Source: Arthrobacter crystallopoietes | Lineage (GTDB): Bacteria; Actinomycetota; Actinomycetes; Actinomycetales; Micrococcaceae | DNA: 64,000 bases | Direction: 5' to 3' | NCBI RefSeq assembly: GCF_002849715.1 | Contig: NZ_CP018863.1 | Coordinates: 2,790,001 to 2,854,000 of the forward strand | Part shown: piece by piece, positions 1-7,743 of the stretch | Numbering within the stretch: the stretch's first letter is position 1 | Layout: every line of letters starts with the position of its first letter | Position numbers and translations under genes: made by a program | The notes under the pieces: generated by a model | The model's input: the letters and a program-made list of their open reading frames with translations, nothing else | What the model was told of the DNA's origin: nothing | Databases searched by the model: none

Positions 1-939
1 GCGGCGGCCGGGGTAGGCGTCGGCGAGAATGGCCAGCGCTTTTTCATCCGTCGGGTCCGCGAAGGTGCAGGCGATGACGCCGCCGTTGACCACCAGATGG
101 TTGATGTAGCTGTAGTCCACGAAGCCCTCGTCGTCCCGCAGCGTTTCCGGCGCGGGCACCTCGACGATGTTCCAGCTCCGGCCGGCGGCGTCGGTGGTGC
201 CGTGGAGGAATGCGATGATCTCGCGGCTGACCTCATAGTCCGGATGCTCCGGGTTGTTCTGGGCATGGACCAGCAGCGTCCCGGGCGAGGGGATCGCGGC
301 CACAATGTCCACATGCCCGCGCGTGCCGTAGCGCTGGGAATCGCGGGTCAGCCCGCGCGGCAGCCAGATGACCTTGGTGGCACCGATGGTACGGGCCAGC
401 TCGGCCTCGATCTGTGCCTTGGTGGCCCCGGGATTCCGGCCCGGGTCCAGCTGGACGGTCTCGGTGACCAGGACAGTGCCTTCGCCGTCCACCTGGATCC
501 CGCCGCCCTCGTTGACCAGCGCGGAGGCGATACGTTCGATGCCGGCCAGTTCGGCCACGCGGGCGGCGATCTTTTCGTCCTTGTCCCAGCTGGCCCAGTC
601 CTGCTGGCCCCAGCCGTTGAACACCCAGTCGACCGCAGCGAGCGCGCCGTCGTCGTTCGTGACGAAGGTGGGGCCGATGTCCCGCATCCACGCATCGTTC
701 AGCGGTGCGGTGACCGTTTCGACGGCGGAGGAGAGGTAGTCCCGCGCGGTGGCGGTGTCGGCCGGATCCACCACCATGGTGACCGGTTCGAATTCGGCGG
801 CGGCGTTGGCCACGGCGGCCCAGGTGGAGCGGGCGGCATGGGCCTGCTCCTCGGTGTCGCCCAGCGTGTAGCCGCCGGGCGGGAAAGCCATCCAGATGCG
901 GGACTGCTCGGCCGTTTCGGCGGGCATCTTCCAAGCCAT
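1..939 (-). CDS. aguA: Agmatine deiminase (partial, 3' end beyond window)
   Basis: It hydrolyses agmatine to N-carbamoylputrescine plus ammonia in the cytoplasm. I translated 313 codons from ATG 937-939 leftwards; the frame stays open to base 1, so the C-terminus is missing. Family motifs of the agmatine deiminase/PAD_porph group are visible in order: WMRDIGPTFV near residue 89, a NEGGGIQVDGEG substrate loop, RGHVD with the catalytic His, and NGGVIACTF near the end, which carries the likely nucleophilic Cys. The start lies 2 bp after the stop of the amidase gene upstream, so the two are one operon and form consecutive steps from agmatine to putrescine. Family assignment is firm; a related peptidyl-arginine deiminase activity is unlikely given the neighbour. 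Confidence 0.9.
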   Translation of the reverse strand, partial: MAWKMPAETAEQSRIWMAFPPGGYTLGDTEEQAHAARSTWAAVANAAAEFEPVTMVVDPADTATARDYLSSAVETVTAPLNDAWMRDIGPTFVTNDDGALAAVDWVFNGWGQQDWASWDKDEKIAARVAELAGIERIASALVNEGGGIQVDGEGTVLVTETVQLDPGRNPGATKAQIEAELARTIGATKVIWLPRGLTRDSQRYGTRGHVDIVAAIPSPGTLLVHAQNNPEHPDYEVSREIIAFLHGTTDAAGRSWNIVEVPAPETLRDDEGFVDYSYINHLVVNGGVIACTFADPTDEKALAILADAYPGRR

Positions 940-941
940 GG

Positions 942-1967
942 TCAGGCCACCGTTCCTGCGGTGGCTGCTGCCACGGATCCTGCTGCCGGCTGCGCCGAAG
1001 TGGGCGTGCCGAAGGGCTGGTCCGCGCGGACCGGATCGGTCAGCCGGGCATAGGTATCCGGGCGGCGGGTGGTCAGGAACGGGAAGAGCGTCAGCCAGTC
1101 CTTGCGCTGGTCCAGATCGAGGTCCGCCACCAGCACGGCCGACTCGTCCCGCGGAGCCTGCACCAGGATGCGGCCATAGGGATCGGAGATGAAGGAGGAG
1201 CCGTAGAAGGTGTTGGTGCCCTCGTTGCCCCAGCGGTTCGGGGCCACCATGAACAGGCCGTTGGCAATGCCGTTGCCCACGATGACCTGCTGCCAGAGCG
1301 GCTGGGTGTCGAAGTCCGGGTGATCAGGCTCCGAGCCGATGGCCGTGGGGTAGACCAAGAGTTCCGCGCCGCCGAGCGAGTACATCCGCGCGAGTTCGGG
1401 GAACCACTCGTCCCAGCAGGTCGGCATGCCCAGCCGCAGACCGTCCAGTTCAGCGGGCTCGTGCACCGTGTAGGCGTCCTCGCCGGCCGGGCCCTGACGG
1501 AAATACTTGTCTTCGTAGTAGCCGGCGGTGACCGGAATGTGGAGTTTGTGCGTGGTGGCCAGCAGTTCGCCCTGCGGCGACACCAGGATGGCGGTGTTCA
1601 GGCCGAGCTCGTCGGCAGGGTCATCGGCGCGCTGGTACAGCGAGGCGTGCACGCACACATTGTTGGCGCGGGCGGCCTCTGCAGCGAAAGTGAAGGTGGG
1701 GCCGGTCAGGAGGTCTTCGGCCAGTTCCGCGGCGCGGCCCTCGGGGAGCTTATCCGCCGGGTACTTGGACAGCGTGAGTTCAGGCAGGAAGACGACGGCG
1801 GCGCCGAGGGCTGCCGCGCGGGCGATCCCTTCGGCGAGTTCGGCCTTGGTCTGCTCCGGGTCGGCATGCCAGCGGTGCTGGACCAGGCCGACGCGCAGCG
1901 GAGCGCGATCGCTCCGCTCGGTACGGGCAAAGGAGACAGGCGGATCCAGTTGAGTCAGTTCAATCAT
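942..1967 (-). CDS. aguB: N-carbamoylputrescine amidase (nitrilase superfamily)
   Basis: It hydrolyses N-carbamoylputrescine to putrescine, CO2 and ammonia. The 341-residue protein has the nitrilase-fold triad: Glu63 in FLPELTLS, Lys141 in HKLHIPVTAGYYEDKYF and Cys184 in MPTCWDEWFPE. The stretch GNGIANGLFMVAPNRWGNE is typical of AguB-type amidases rather than nitrilases. I prefer ATG 1965-1967; an in-frame GTG at 1977-1979 would sit on top of the only GGAAG ribosome-binding sequence (1979-1983). It is the first gene of the aguBA operon. A CATAAT -10-like box (2023-2028, reverse strand) lies immediately upstream of a palindrome matching the one before the putrescine oxidase gene, so repression by the TetR protein encoded at 16.3-17.0 kb is inferred. 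Confidence 0.9.
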   Translation of the reverse strand: MIELTQLDPPVSFARTERSDRAPLRVGLVQHRWHADPEQTKAELAEGIARAAALGAAVVFLPELTLSKYPADKLPEGRAAELAEDLLTGPTFTFAAEAARANNVCVHASLYQRADDPADELGLNTAILVSPQGELLATTHKLHIPVTAGYYEDKYFRQGPAGEDAYTVHEPAELDGLRLGMPTCWDEWFPELARMYSLGGAELLVYPTAIGSEPDHPDFDTQPLWQQVIVGNGIANGLFMVAPNRWGNEGTNTFYGSSFISDPYGRILVQAPRDESAVLVADLDLDQRKDWLTLFPFLTTRRPDTYARLTDPVRADQPFGTPTSAQPAAGSVAAATAGTVA

Positions 1968-2002
1968 TGGGAGAAACACTTCCGTGGGATGCGGGTCACA
2001 TC

Positions 2003-2021
2003 AAATGAATTTGATTCATTT
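2003..2021. promoter_or_regulatory. Palindromic operator before aguBA (site 1)
   Basis: This is a perfect inverted repeat, AAATGAA-TTTGA-TTCATTT. The half-sites and 5-bp spacing are identical to the palindrome at 17084-17102 before putrescine oxidase. A reverse-strand promoter fits around it (CTTGTG at 2046-2051, 17-bp spacer, CATAAT at 2023-2028), which places the transcription start inside the palindrome, as expected for repression by a TetR protein. Confidence 0.65.
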
Positions 2022-2056
2022 ATTATGCAGGTGTGAGCCGCCCAACACAAGAGGAA

Positions 2057-2075
2057 AAATGAATCCCGTTCGTTT
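2057..2075. promoter_or_regulatory. Second, degenerate operator copy before aguBA (site 2)
   Basis: AAATGAA-TCCCG-TTCGTTT has the same half-site and 5-bp spacing as site 1, with one mismatch in the right arm. Its centre is 54 bp from site 1, about five helical turns, so dimers bound at both sites would face the same side of the DNA. It lies just upstream of the proposed -35 box. Regulator identity is inference. Confidence 0.5.
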
Positions 2076-2126
2076 AGCTGGGTTTTGCCGCGCGTACGCG
2101 GAGTCGCCAAAGAGCGATATGCGGGG

Positions 2127-3605
2127 TCAATGGCGGGTACGGAAGACGGTGTTCTGCCAGTCCTTGTGGGGTGCTTTGTCGCGGCTGAGCATGACGTGTT
2201 TGGTGTTGGTGTATTCCTCGAGCGAGTAGGCGGACATGTCTTTGCCGAAGCCGGAGGCTTTGTAGCCGCCGTGCGGCATTTCGGAGACGATCGGGATGTG
2301 GTCGTTGATCCAGACGCAGCCGGCCTGGATTTCGGCGCTGGCGCGCAGGGAGCGGTTGAGGTCGTTGGTCCAGGCGCAGGCGGCGAGGCCGTACGGGGTG
2401 TCGTTGGCCAGGGCGAGGGCTTCGTCGTCGGTGTCGAAGGGCAGGGCGGTGAGCACTGGGCCGAAGACTTCCTCCTGCACGATCTCGGAGTCCTGCGCCG
2501 CGCCGACCACGAGCGTGGGGCGGTAGTAGGCGCCGGCGGCGAGGTCGCCGCCGGGCGCGTGGCCGCCGGCGAGGATGGTGGCGCCGTCGGCGCGGGCGCG
2601 GTCGACGAAACCGGCGACCTTGTCGCGGTGGGCGTGGCTGATCAGCGAGCCGAGGTCCGTGGCGTCGTCGGTGGGGTCGCCGAGGATCACCTGGTCCATG
2701 AGTTCGGCGACGCGGGCGGTGAAGGCGTCGAAGAGCGGGCGCTGGATGTAGGCGCGGGTGGCGGCGGTGCAGTCCTGGCCGGCGTTGATGATGGACCCGG
2801 CGACGGCGCCGTGGGCGGCGGCCTCGACGTCGGCGTCGTCGAAGACCACGAACGGGGCTTTGCCGCCGAGTTCCAGGTGCACGCGTTTGGCGGTTTCGCT
2901 AGCCAGGGCCATGATTTTGCGTCCGACGGCGGTGGAGCCGGTGAAGGAGGTCATGGCCACGTCGGGGTGCCTGACGAGGTGTTCGCCGGCCACGGCTCCG
3001 GTGCCGGTGACGATGTTGATCACGCCGTCCGGGATGCCGGCGGCGGTGGCGGCTTCGGCGAAGATGAGGGCGGTGCCGGGGGTGAGTTCGGAGGGTTTGA
3101 GCACGATGGTGTTGCCGGCGGCGATGGCGGGCAGGATTTTCCAGCCGGCCATCTGGAAGGGGTAGTTCCAGGGGGCGATGGATCCGATCACGCCGATGGG
3201 TTCGCGGCGGATCATGGACGTGCCGCCGGCGCCGTATTCGCCGGCGGCGAGGCCCTGCAGTTGCCGGGCGGCGCCGGCGAAGAAGGAGACGTTGTCGATG
3301 GTGCCCGGGACGTCGAACTCCGTGGCCAGGCGGATGGCCTTGCCGGTCTGTGTGGTTTCGACGGCCGCTATGTCCCAGGCGCGGCGGCCCAGTTCTGCGG
3401 CGAGGGCGAGCAGGGCGTCGGAGCGCTCGGCCGGGGTGCAGCGCGACCAGGTGGCGAAGGCGCGCTTGGCCGCGGCGACCGCGTCGTCGACGTCGTCCGT
3501 AGTCGCGTAGCGGATGGTCTCGGCGGGCTCGCCGGTGGCGGGGTTGATCCGTTTGGCCTCGTCGCCTCGGCCTTCGCGGTACCGGCCGTCAATAAACTGG
3601 TGCAT
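2127..3605 (-). CDS. NAD(P)-dependent aldehyde dehydrogenase, likely gamma-aminobutyraldehyde dehydrogenase
   Basis: It oxidises an aldehyde to a carboxylate; the context points to 4-aminobutanal to GABA. The protein is 492 residues, the normal family length. It has the cofactor-binding APWNYPF and VLKPSE motifs (residues 145-173), FTGSTAVG at 221-228, general-base Glu245 in LELGGK and nucleophile Cys279 in NAGQDCTAATR. The start is ATG 3603-3605 with an AGGAG ribosome site. It is the third gene of a reverse-strand operon with the amidohydrolase and FAD oxidoreductase, 88 bp after the latter. 4-aminobutanal is the product of putrescine oxidase and putrescine transaminase, both encoded nearby. 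Substrate is inferred; a betaine-aldehyde or succinate-semialdehyde enzyme cannot be excluded. Confidence 0.85.
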   Translation of the reverse strand: MHQFIDGRYREGRGDEAKRINPATGEPAETIRYATTDDVDDAVAAAKRAFATWSRCTPAERSDALLALAAELGRRAWDIAAVETTQTGKAIRLATEFDVPGTIDNVSFFAGAARQLQGLAAGEYGAGGTSMIRREPIGVIGSIAPWNYPFQMAGWKILPAIAAGNTIVLKPSELTPGTALIFAEAATAAGIPDGVINIVTGTGAVAGEHLVRHPDVAMTSFTGSTAVGRKIMALASETAKRVHLELGGKAPFVVFDDADVEAAAHGAVAGSIINAGQDCTAATRAYIQRPLFDAFTARVAELMDQVILGDPTDDATDLGSLISHAHRDKVAGFVDRARADGATILAGGHAPGGDLAAGAYYRPTLVVGAAQDSEIVQEEVFGPVLTALPFDTDDEALALANDTPYGLAACAWTNDLNRSLRASAEIQAGCVWINDHIPIVSEMPHGGYKASGFGKDMSAYSLEEYTNTKHVMLSRDKAPHKDWQNTVFRTRH

Positions 3606-3693
3606 TGGTTCTCCTAGTGCAGGGAAGTGGAGTGCAGGGAAGCTGGGGTGTAGCGGTGGAGCTGGTGGGCGTGGGGCGTCGCGGTGGCGCCGG

Positions 3694-5148
3694 TCAGGAA
3701 TCGAAGCCGATTCCGGCGGCGTCCATTAGCTTGAGCCAGGGACCGCGCCTGCCCTGGCGGCGGTCCGATCGGATCATGGCGGCCGTGGTGATTTTGACGC
3801 CGAGCCAGGCCAGCGGCTCGGGCGGGAACGGGAGCGGTTTCTTGGTCACCAGCTGCAGCCGGGTGCGTTCTGTCGGCGTGCCGGCGAGCAGGTCCAGCAG
3901 CACGTTGGCACCGAAACGCGTGGCGCCCACACCCAGCCCCGTGTAACCGGCGGCGTAGGCAACCCGGCCGCCGTACGCCGTCGTAAAGAAGGAGAAGAAG
4001 CGGCTGCACGTGTCGATGGCGCCGCCCCACTTGTGAGTGAATTTCACCGACTCCAGCTGCGGGAACGTGGCGTAGAAGTGGGCGGCCAGGCGGGCGAAGG
4101 TCTCCTCGCGCTGGTCGTATTCGGCCTTCACCTGCCGGCCGTAGTGGTACACCGCGTCGTAGCCGCCGAAGAGGATGCGCTGGTGCCCCTGCGGATCGGT
4201 GGCCAGCCGGTAGTAGTGGAAGCGGTTGTTCAGATCGCTGAGTCCCTGCCGGTTGTGCCAGCCGATGGCCCGCAGCTGTTCGGGCGTCAGCGGTTCGGTC
4301 ATCAGGACGTAGTCGTAGACCGGCACGGTGTGCAGCCGGGTGCGCTTGAGCAGGGAGGGGAACACATTGGTGGCCAGCGCGACCTTCGCCGCGGTGACCG
4401 TGCCGCCGTCGGTAGTCAACCGGACCGGACCGTTGCCACCTGTCGCGGCACTGATGCTGCGGACCGGCGTGTGCTCGTAAATTTCGACGCCGGAGGCCAG
4501 GCAGGCGCGCTGCAATCCCCACGCGAGGCGGGCCGGGTGGAGCATGGCCGTGCTCTTCTTGTCCCAGAGGCCGGCCCGGTAGAGCGGGGAGTTCAGTTCC
4601 TTGCGGACGGCGTCCCGGTCCAGGAACACCACGTCCGGATCCTTGCCCTCATCCTCGCGCAGCCACTCCACCTGGTGGTCCTCGGTGGCGACGCTGAGCG
4701 TGCCCGTCCACTCGAAGCCGCAGTCGATCCCGTACTTCTCCACCGTGTCAGCGATCTGCTGCAGGTTCTCAAGGCCCAGCTCCTGCAGGCGCGCGGTTTC
4801 CTGCGGCAGGTGCTTCTCGCCGTTGGCTTCGCCATGGGTCAGACTGGCCTCGCAGAAACCGCCGTTGCGCCCGGATGCCGCCCAGCCGATCCGCTTGCCT
4901 TCCAGCAGCACCACGCGCCGGTCCGGATTGCGTTCCTTGGCCATCAGTGCCGTCCACAACCCGGTATAGCCGCCGCCCACGACGGCTAGATCCGTGGCGG
5001 TAGCCCCCTCCAGCGGCGGGAGGGGATCCGGCCGGGACGGGTCGTCGAGCCAGTACGGCGTGGTGGAAGCACCGGCCAGCGTCACTTGGATTCGGGACTG
5101 CGGGATGCGACGTTCGGCGTCGTCGTACGTAGTACCTGCCCGGCTCAT
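3694..5148 (-). CDS. FAD-dependent oxidoreductase, DAO family (gamma-glutamylputrescine oxidase-like)
   Basis: This flavin amine oxidase of the D-amino-acid oxidase (DAO) fold has 484 residues. The dinucleotide-binding motif is DLAVVGGGYTGLWTA, followed by ASGRNGGF, which contacts FAD in PuuB/OrdL-type enzymes, and a C-terminal YAAGYTGLGVGATR that closes the FAD site. ATG 5146-5148 overlaps the TGA of the amidohydrolase by 4 bp (ATGA) and has a GGAGG ribosome site, so the two are translationally coupled. With the aldehyde dehydrogenase behind it, the set resembles the Puu route in which an oxidase makes an aminoaldehyde. No gamma-glutamylputrescine synthetase is visible in the window, so the true amine substrate is uncertain. 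Confidence 0.8.
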   Translation of the reverse strand: MSRAGTTYDDAERRIPQSRIQVTLAGASTTPYWLDDPSRPDPLPPLEGATATDLAVVGGGYTGLWTALMAKERNPDRRVVLLEGKRIGWAASGRNGGFCEASLTHGEANGEKHLPQETARLQELGLENLQQIADTVEKYGIDCGFEWTGTLSVATEDHQVEWLREDEGKDPDVVFLDRDAVRKELNSPLYRAGLWDKKSTAMLHPARLAWGLQRACLASGVEIYEHTPVRSISAATGGNGPVRLTTDGGTVTAAKVALATNVFPSLLKRTRLHTVPVYDYVLMTEPLTPEQLRAIGWHNRQGLSDLNNRFHYYRLATDPQGHQRILFGGYDAVYHYGRQVKAEYDQREETFARLAAHFYATFPQLESVKFTHKWGGAIDTCSRFFSFFTTAYGGRVAYAAGYTGLGVGATRFGANVLLDLLAGTPTERTRLQLVTKKPLPFPPEPLAWLGVKITTAAMIRSDRRQGRRGPWLKLMDAAGIGFDS

Positions 5149-6875
5149 GCCTTCGCCTCCTGCGGCTGTCCGGTGTAGACCGGGATGCCAGCCACCATGG
5201 TGAAGTCCGTGCCGACGGTGTGCAGCTCGCCCGGGTCCAGCCGGAAGGGATCCGCGTTCAGCACCACGAGATCGGCGGTCTTGCCGACGGCGATGGCGCC
5301 GCCGTCGTCGTTGCGGTTCAGCCAGGCCGAGCCGGCTGTGTAGGACGAGAGGGCGGTCTGCAGTGAAATGGCCTGTTCCGGCAGCAGGGGCGGCACATCG
5401 GGGTAGGCAGGGTAGCTGCGGTTGACTGCCACGTGGATGGCCTGCCACGGATCGGGCGTGGACACCGGCCAGTCCGAGCCCATGGCCATGGTGGCGCCGG
5501 CCGCCAGCAGCGAGCCGAAGGGATACTGCCAGGCGGCGCGTTCCGCACCGATGAGCGGGACCGTCAGCTGCAGCATCTGGTTGTCATTGCACGCCCAGAG
5601 CGCCTGGGCGTTGACCGTCACCCCGAGGGCGGCAAACCGGGCGATGTCCTCCGGATGGATGATCTGCAGGTGCGCCATGTGGTGGCGTCCGCGGGTGTGC
5701 GGGTTGCTGCGGCGCGCGTGCTCGACGGCGTCGAGGCCGTCCCGGACTGCGCGGTCCCCGATGACATGCAGGTGCAGGTCGAAGCCGGCCGCATCCAGCG
5801 CAACCGCGGTCTCGGTCAGCACCTCCTTGGGCAGGTACAGCAGCCCCCGGTCGTCCCCGTCCGCGTCCTGGTCCGCGGCGGCGTGGCCGGCGCTGCCGCC
5901 GCTGGGGTCCCTGCCGTCCGGGTTTCCGCAGCGGCAGGGGCGCAGGTAGGGATCCAGCATCGCGGCCGTGCGGTTCTCGGGCACGCCGTCCACCATGATC
6001 TTGGCGCTCGTGGTGACGAATCCGGCGGCACTGTTGTCCCGGCGTCGTTCTTCGAACCCGGCAACCAGCTCGGCGATGTTCTCTGAGGTGGTGCTGCGCG
6101 GCACCCAGAGCGCGCCGGTTGCCCTGCCGGTCAGCAGGCCGCGGCCGGCCAGGGTGCGGTAGGCGCTGCTGGCGTCCGGGTAGCCCGCGTAGCTGCCGAG
6201 GATGGCCTCCTGCCAGCCGGTGACGCCGACCGAGTGCAGGTAGCGCTGGGCTTCGAGCAGTCCGCCGCAGAGATCCTCTTCCGTGAGTGGCGGCAGGAAC
6301 TCGTTGACCAGGTCCATCGCGCCCTCGTGCAGCGTGCCAGTGGGGAAGCCGTCCGTGCCGCGTTCGATCCACCCGTCCGCGGGGTCCGGTGTTGCCGCAT
6401 CCATCCCGGCGAGTTCCAGCGCGCGGGTATTGACCCAGGCGCTGTGATGGTCCGCGTTGATGAGGTAGACCGGCCGGTCCGGCACGATTCTGTCAAGCAA
6501 GTTGCGCGTAGGGTAGCCGCCGGGGAAGTCCGCCTTGTGCCAGCCGCCGCCGGTAATCCAGCTTTTTTCGGTGGCGGCCGCATAGTCGGCGACGCAGGCC
6601 AGGACAGCGTCCAGCCCGGAGACGTCGGAGAGATCGCAGCCCAGCCGCTCGACGCCGCCGTAGACGGCGTGGACATGGGCGTCCGTGAAGCCAGGGGTGA
6701 GGAGACGGCCGGCCAGGTCCACCGTTTCCGCGGCGGTGCCGGCAGCCTCGCGCACCTGCGCGTCCGTGCCCACCGCAGTGATCCGGCCGTCGGTGACCGC
6801 TACCGCCGTCGCCGTCGGGTGGACCTGCTGCCCGTCAAAAATCCGACCGGAGTGGAAGATCCAGTCTGCGCTCAC
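5145..6875 (-). CDS. YtcJ-like metal-dependent amidohydrolase (amidohydrolase family 3)
   Basis: This 576-residue enzyme would hydrolyse an amide or related C-N bond. The metal site shows as FTDAHVHAVYG near residue 63, HLHVIGDRAV in the C-terminal half, and a late GSDWPVSTPDP carrying the catalytic Asp; these are diagnostic of the YtcJ-type amidohydrolase_3 family. The start is GTG 6873-6875 behind AGGAAAGCAGG. It leads the operon with the DAO oxidoreductase and aldehyde dehydrogenase and is divergent from a TetR gene. Because it is coupled to the oxidase it may release an amine from an acylated or formylated precursor; that is inference. No signal peptide is visible, so it is cytoplasmic. 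Confidence 0.8.
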   Translation of the reverse strand: MSADWIFHSGRIFDGQQVHPTATAVAVTDGRITAVGTDAQVREAAGTAAETVDLAGRLLTPGFTDAHVHAVYGGVERLGCDLSDVSGLDAVLACVADYAAATEKSWITGGGWHKADFPGGYPTRNLLDRIVPDRPVYLINADHHSAWVNTRALELAGMDAATPDPADGWIERGTDGFPTGTLHEGAMDLVNEFLPPLTEEDLCGGLLEAQRYLHSVGVTGWQEAILGSYAGYPDASSAYRTLAGRGLLTGRATGALWVPRSTTSENIAELVAGFEERRRDNSAAGFVTTSAKIMVDGVPENRTAAMLDPYLRPCRCGNPDGRDPSGGSAGHAAADQDADGDDRGLLYLPKEVLTETAVALDAAGFDLHLHVIGDRAVRDGLDAVEHARRSNPHTRGRHHMAHLQIIHPEDIARFAALGVTVNAQALWACNDNQMLQLTVPLIGAERAAWQYPFGSLLAAGATMAMGSDWPVSTPDPWQAIHVAVNRSYPAYPDVPPLLPEQAISLQTALSSYTAGSAWLNRNDDGGAIAVGKTADLVVLNADPFRLDPGELHTVGTDFTMVAGIPVYTGQPQEAKA

Positions 6876-6939
6876 AATGCCTGCTTTCCTGATGCTGCCG
6901 TTGAGGGGTGTCTCTTATCGAACTGAATGCAGCCCGAAT

Positions 6940-6956
6940 TGTCAACGGTGTTGACT
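6940..6956. promoter_or_regulatory. Operator with back-to-back -35 elements between divergent amidohydrolase and tetR genes
   Basis: GTCAAC-GGT-GTTGAC is a perfect 6-bp-arm palindrome (6941-6955). Each arm contains a -35-like hexamer: TTGACA on the reverse strand (6940-6945) for the amidohydrolase operon and TTGACT on the forward strand (6951-6956) for the TetR gene. One bound dimer could therefore block both promoters. The -10 boxes are weak by eye. Confidence 0.5.
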
Positions 6957-7002
6957 TCACGGATTAGAGTAGGGACAAAACCGGCCGGCGGAAGGTGAAG
7001 GG

Positions 7003-7743
7003 ATGGCAGCGGCAGAAACAGGGACGCAGCGGGAGCGTGCCAAGGGGCTTTCGCGCGAGGTCATCGTCGACGCCTGCCTCCGTCTGGCCGACGAGGAGGG
7101 CAGTTCGGCGTTGACGTTCCGCCGCATCGGCCGGCTGCTCGGCGCGGATCCGACGGCGCTCTACCGGCACTTCAAGGACAAGGACGAACTGCTGCTGGCG
7201 CTCGCGGACCGGCTGATCGGCGAGGCCTTGAAGGACTTCGAACCGGCGCCGTCCTGGCGGGACACCATCAAGGAGCTTGTGGTGCGCGGCCGCCGGGCCT
7301 ACTTGGCCCATCCGCAGGTGGCGGCGCTCGCGGCCGTGCGGGTGACCCGGCAGGAGTCCGAGATGCAGTTCGTCGAGACCATGCTCGCCACGTTCAGGCA
7401 GGCCGGTTTCGGTGCGGAGGACGCCGTGCGGACCTACCGGGCCTGCGCCGACTTCATGCTCGCCTGGACCGGATTCGACGCCGCCCTGAAGTCGCTGGGC
7501 GAGAAGTCCGAGGCGGACAACCGCGCCTGGGCAGAAGCCTACGCCCAGGCTCCGGCGGAACGTTTTCCGAACGCAACGGCATCGGCTGCGGCGATGGCCG
7601 GCATCAGCGACGAGGACAACTTCGACTTCGCGCTCGAACTGCTGCTCGACGGCATCGAGGCCCGGCTCCGCGCCTGCGTTGCTGCTCCGCCGGCTGCTCC
7701 GCCGGCTGCTCCGCAGGCCAACCGAAAGGAACCGCAACCATGA
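7003..7743 (+). CDS. TetR/AcrR-family transcriptional regulator
   Basis: This 246-residue repressor has an N-terminal helix-turn-helix at about residues 20-60 (LTFRRIGRLLGADPTALYRHF) and a TetR_C-type ligand domain resembling the tetracyclin-repressor C-terminal group. The start is ATG 7003 behind GAAGGTGAAGGG. The stop overlaps the start of the following FAD oxidoreductase (ATGA at 7740-7743), so the regulator and enzyme are co-translated. It is divergent from the amidohydrolase operon, with a palindrome covering both -35 boxes, so control of both sides is likely. The C-terminal tail holds three Ala-Ala-Pro units encoded by a 12-bp sequence repeated three times (7681-7716). The ligand is unknown; an amine is plausible from context. 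Confidence 0.85.
   Translation: MAAAETGTQRERAKGLSREVIVDACLRLADEEGSSALTFRRIGRLLGADPTALYRHFKDKDELLLALADRLIGEALKDFEPAPSWRDTIKELVVRGRRAYLAHPQVAALAAVRVTRQESEMQFVETMLATFRQAGFGAEDAVRTYRACADFMLAWTGFDAALKSLGEKSEADNRAWAEAYAQAPAERFPNATASAAAMAGISDEDNFDFALELLLDGIEARLRACVAAPPAAPPAAPQANRKEPQP

Noticed and set aside
97..1053. 318-codon forward frame
   Set aside because: It lies opposite the agmatine deiminase gene, which has conserved motifs; the forward product has none.
2085..3617. Gly-rich 510-codon frame on the forward strand
   Set aside because: It is the mirror of the aldehyde dehydrogenase gene, whose catalytic residues are all present on the other strand.
4033..4989. 318-codon forward frame
   Set aside because: It is antisense to the DAO oxidoreductase and has no known motif or ribosome site.
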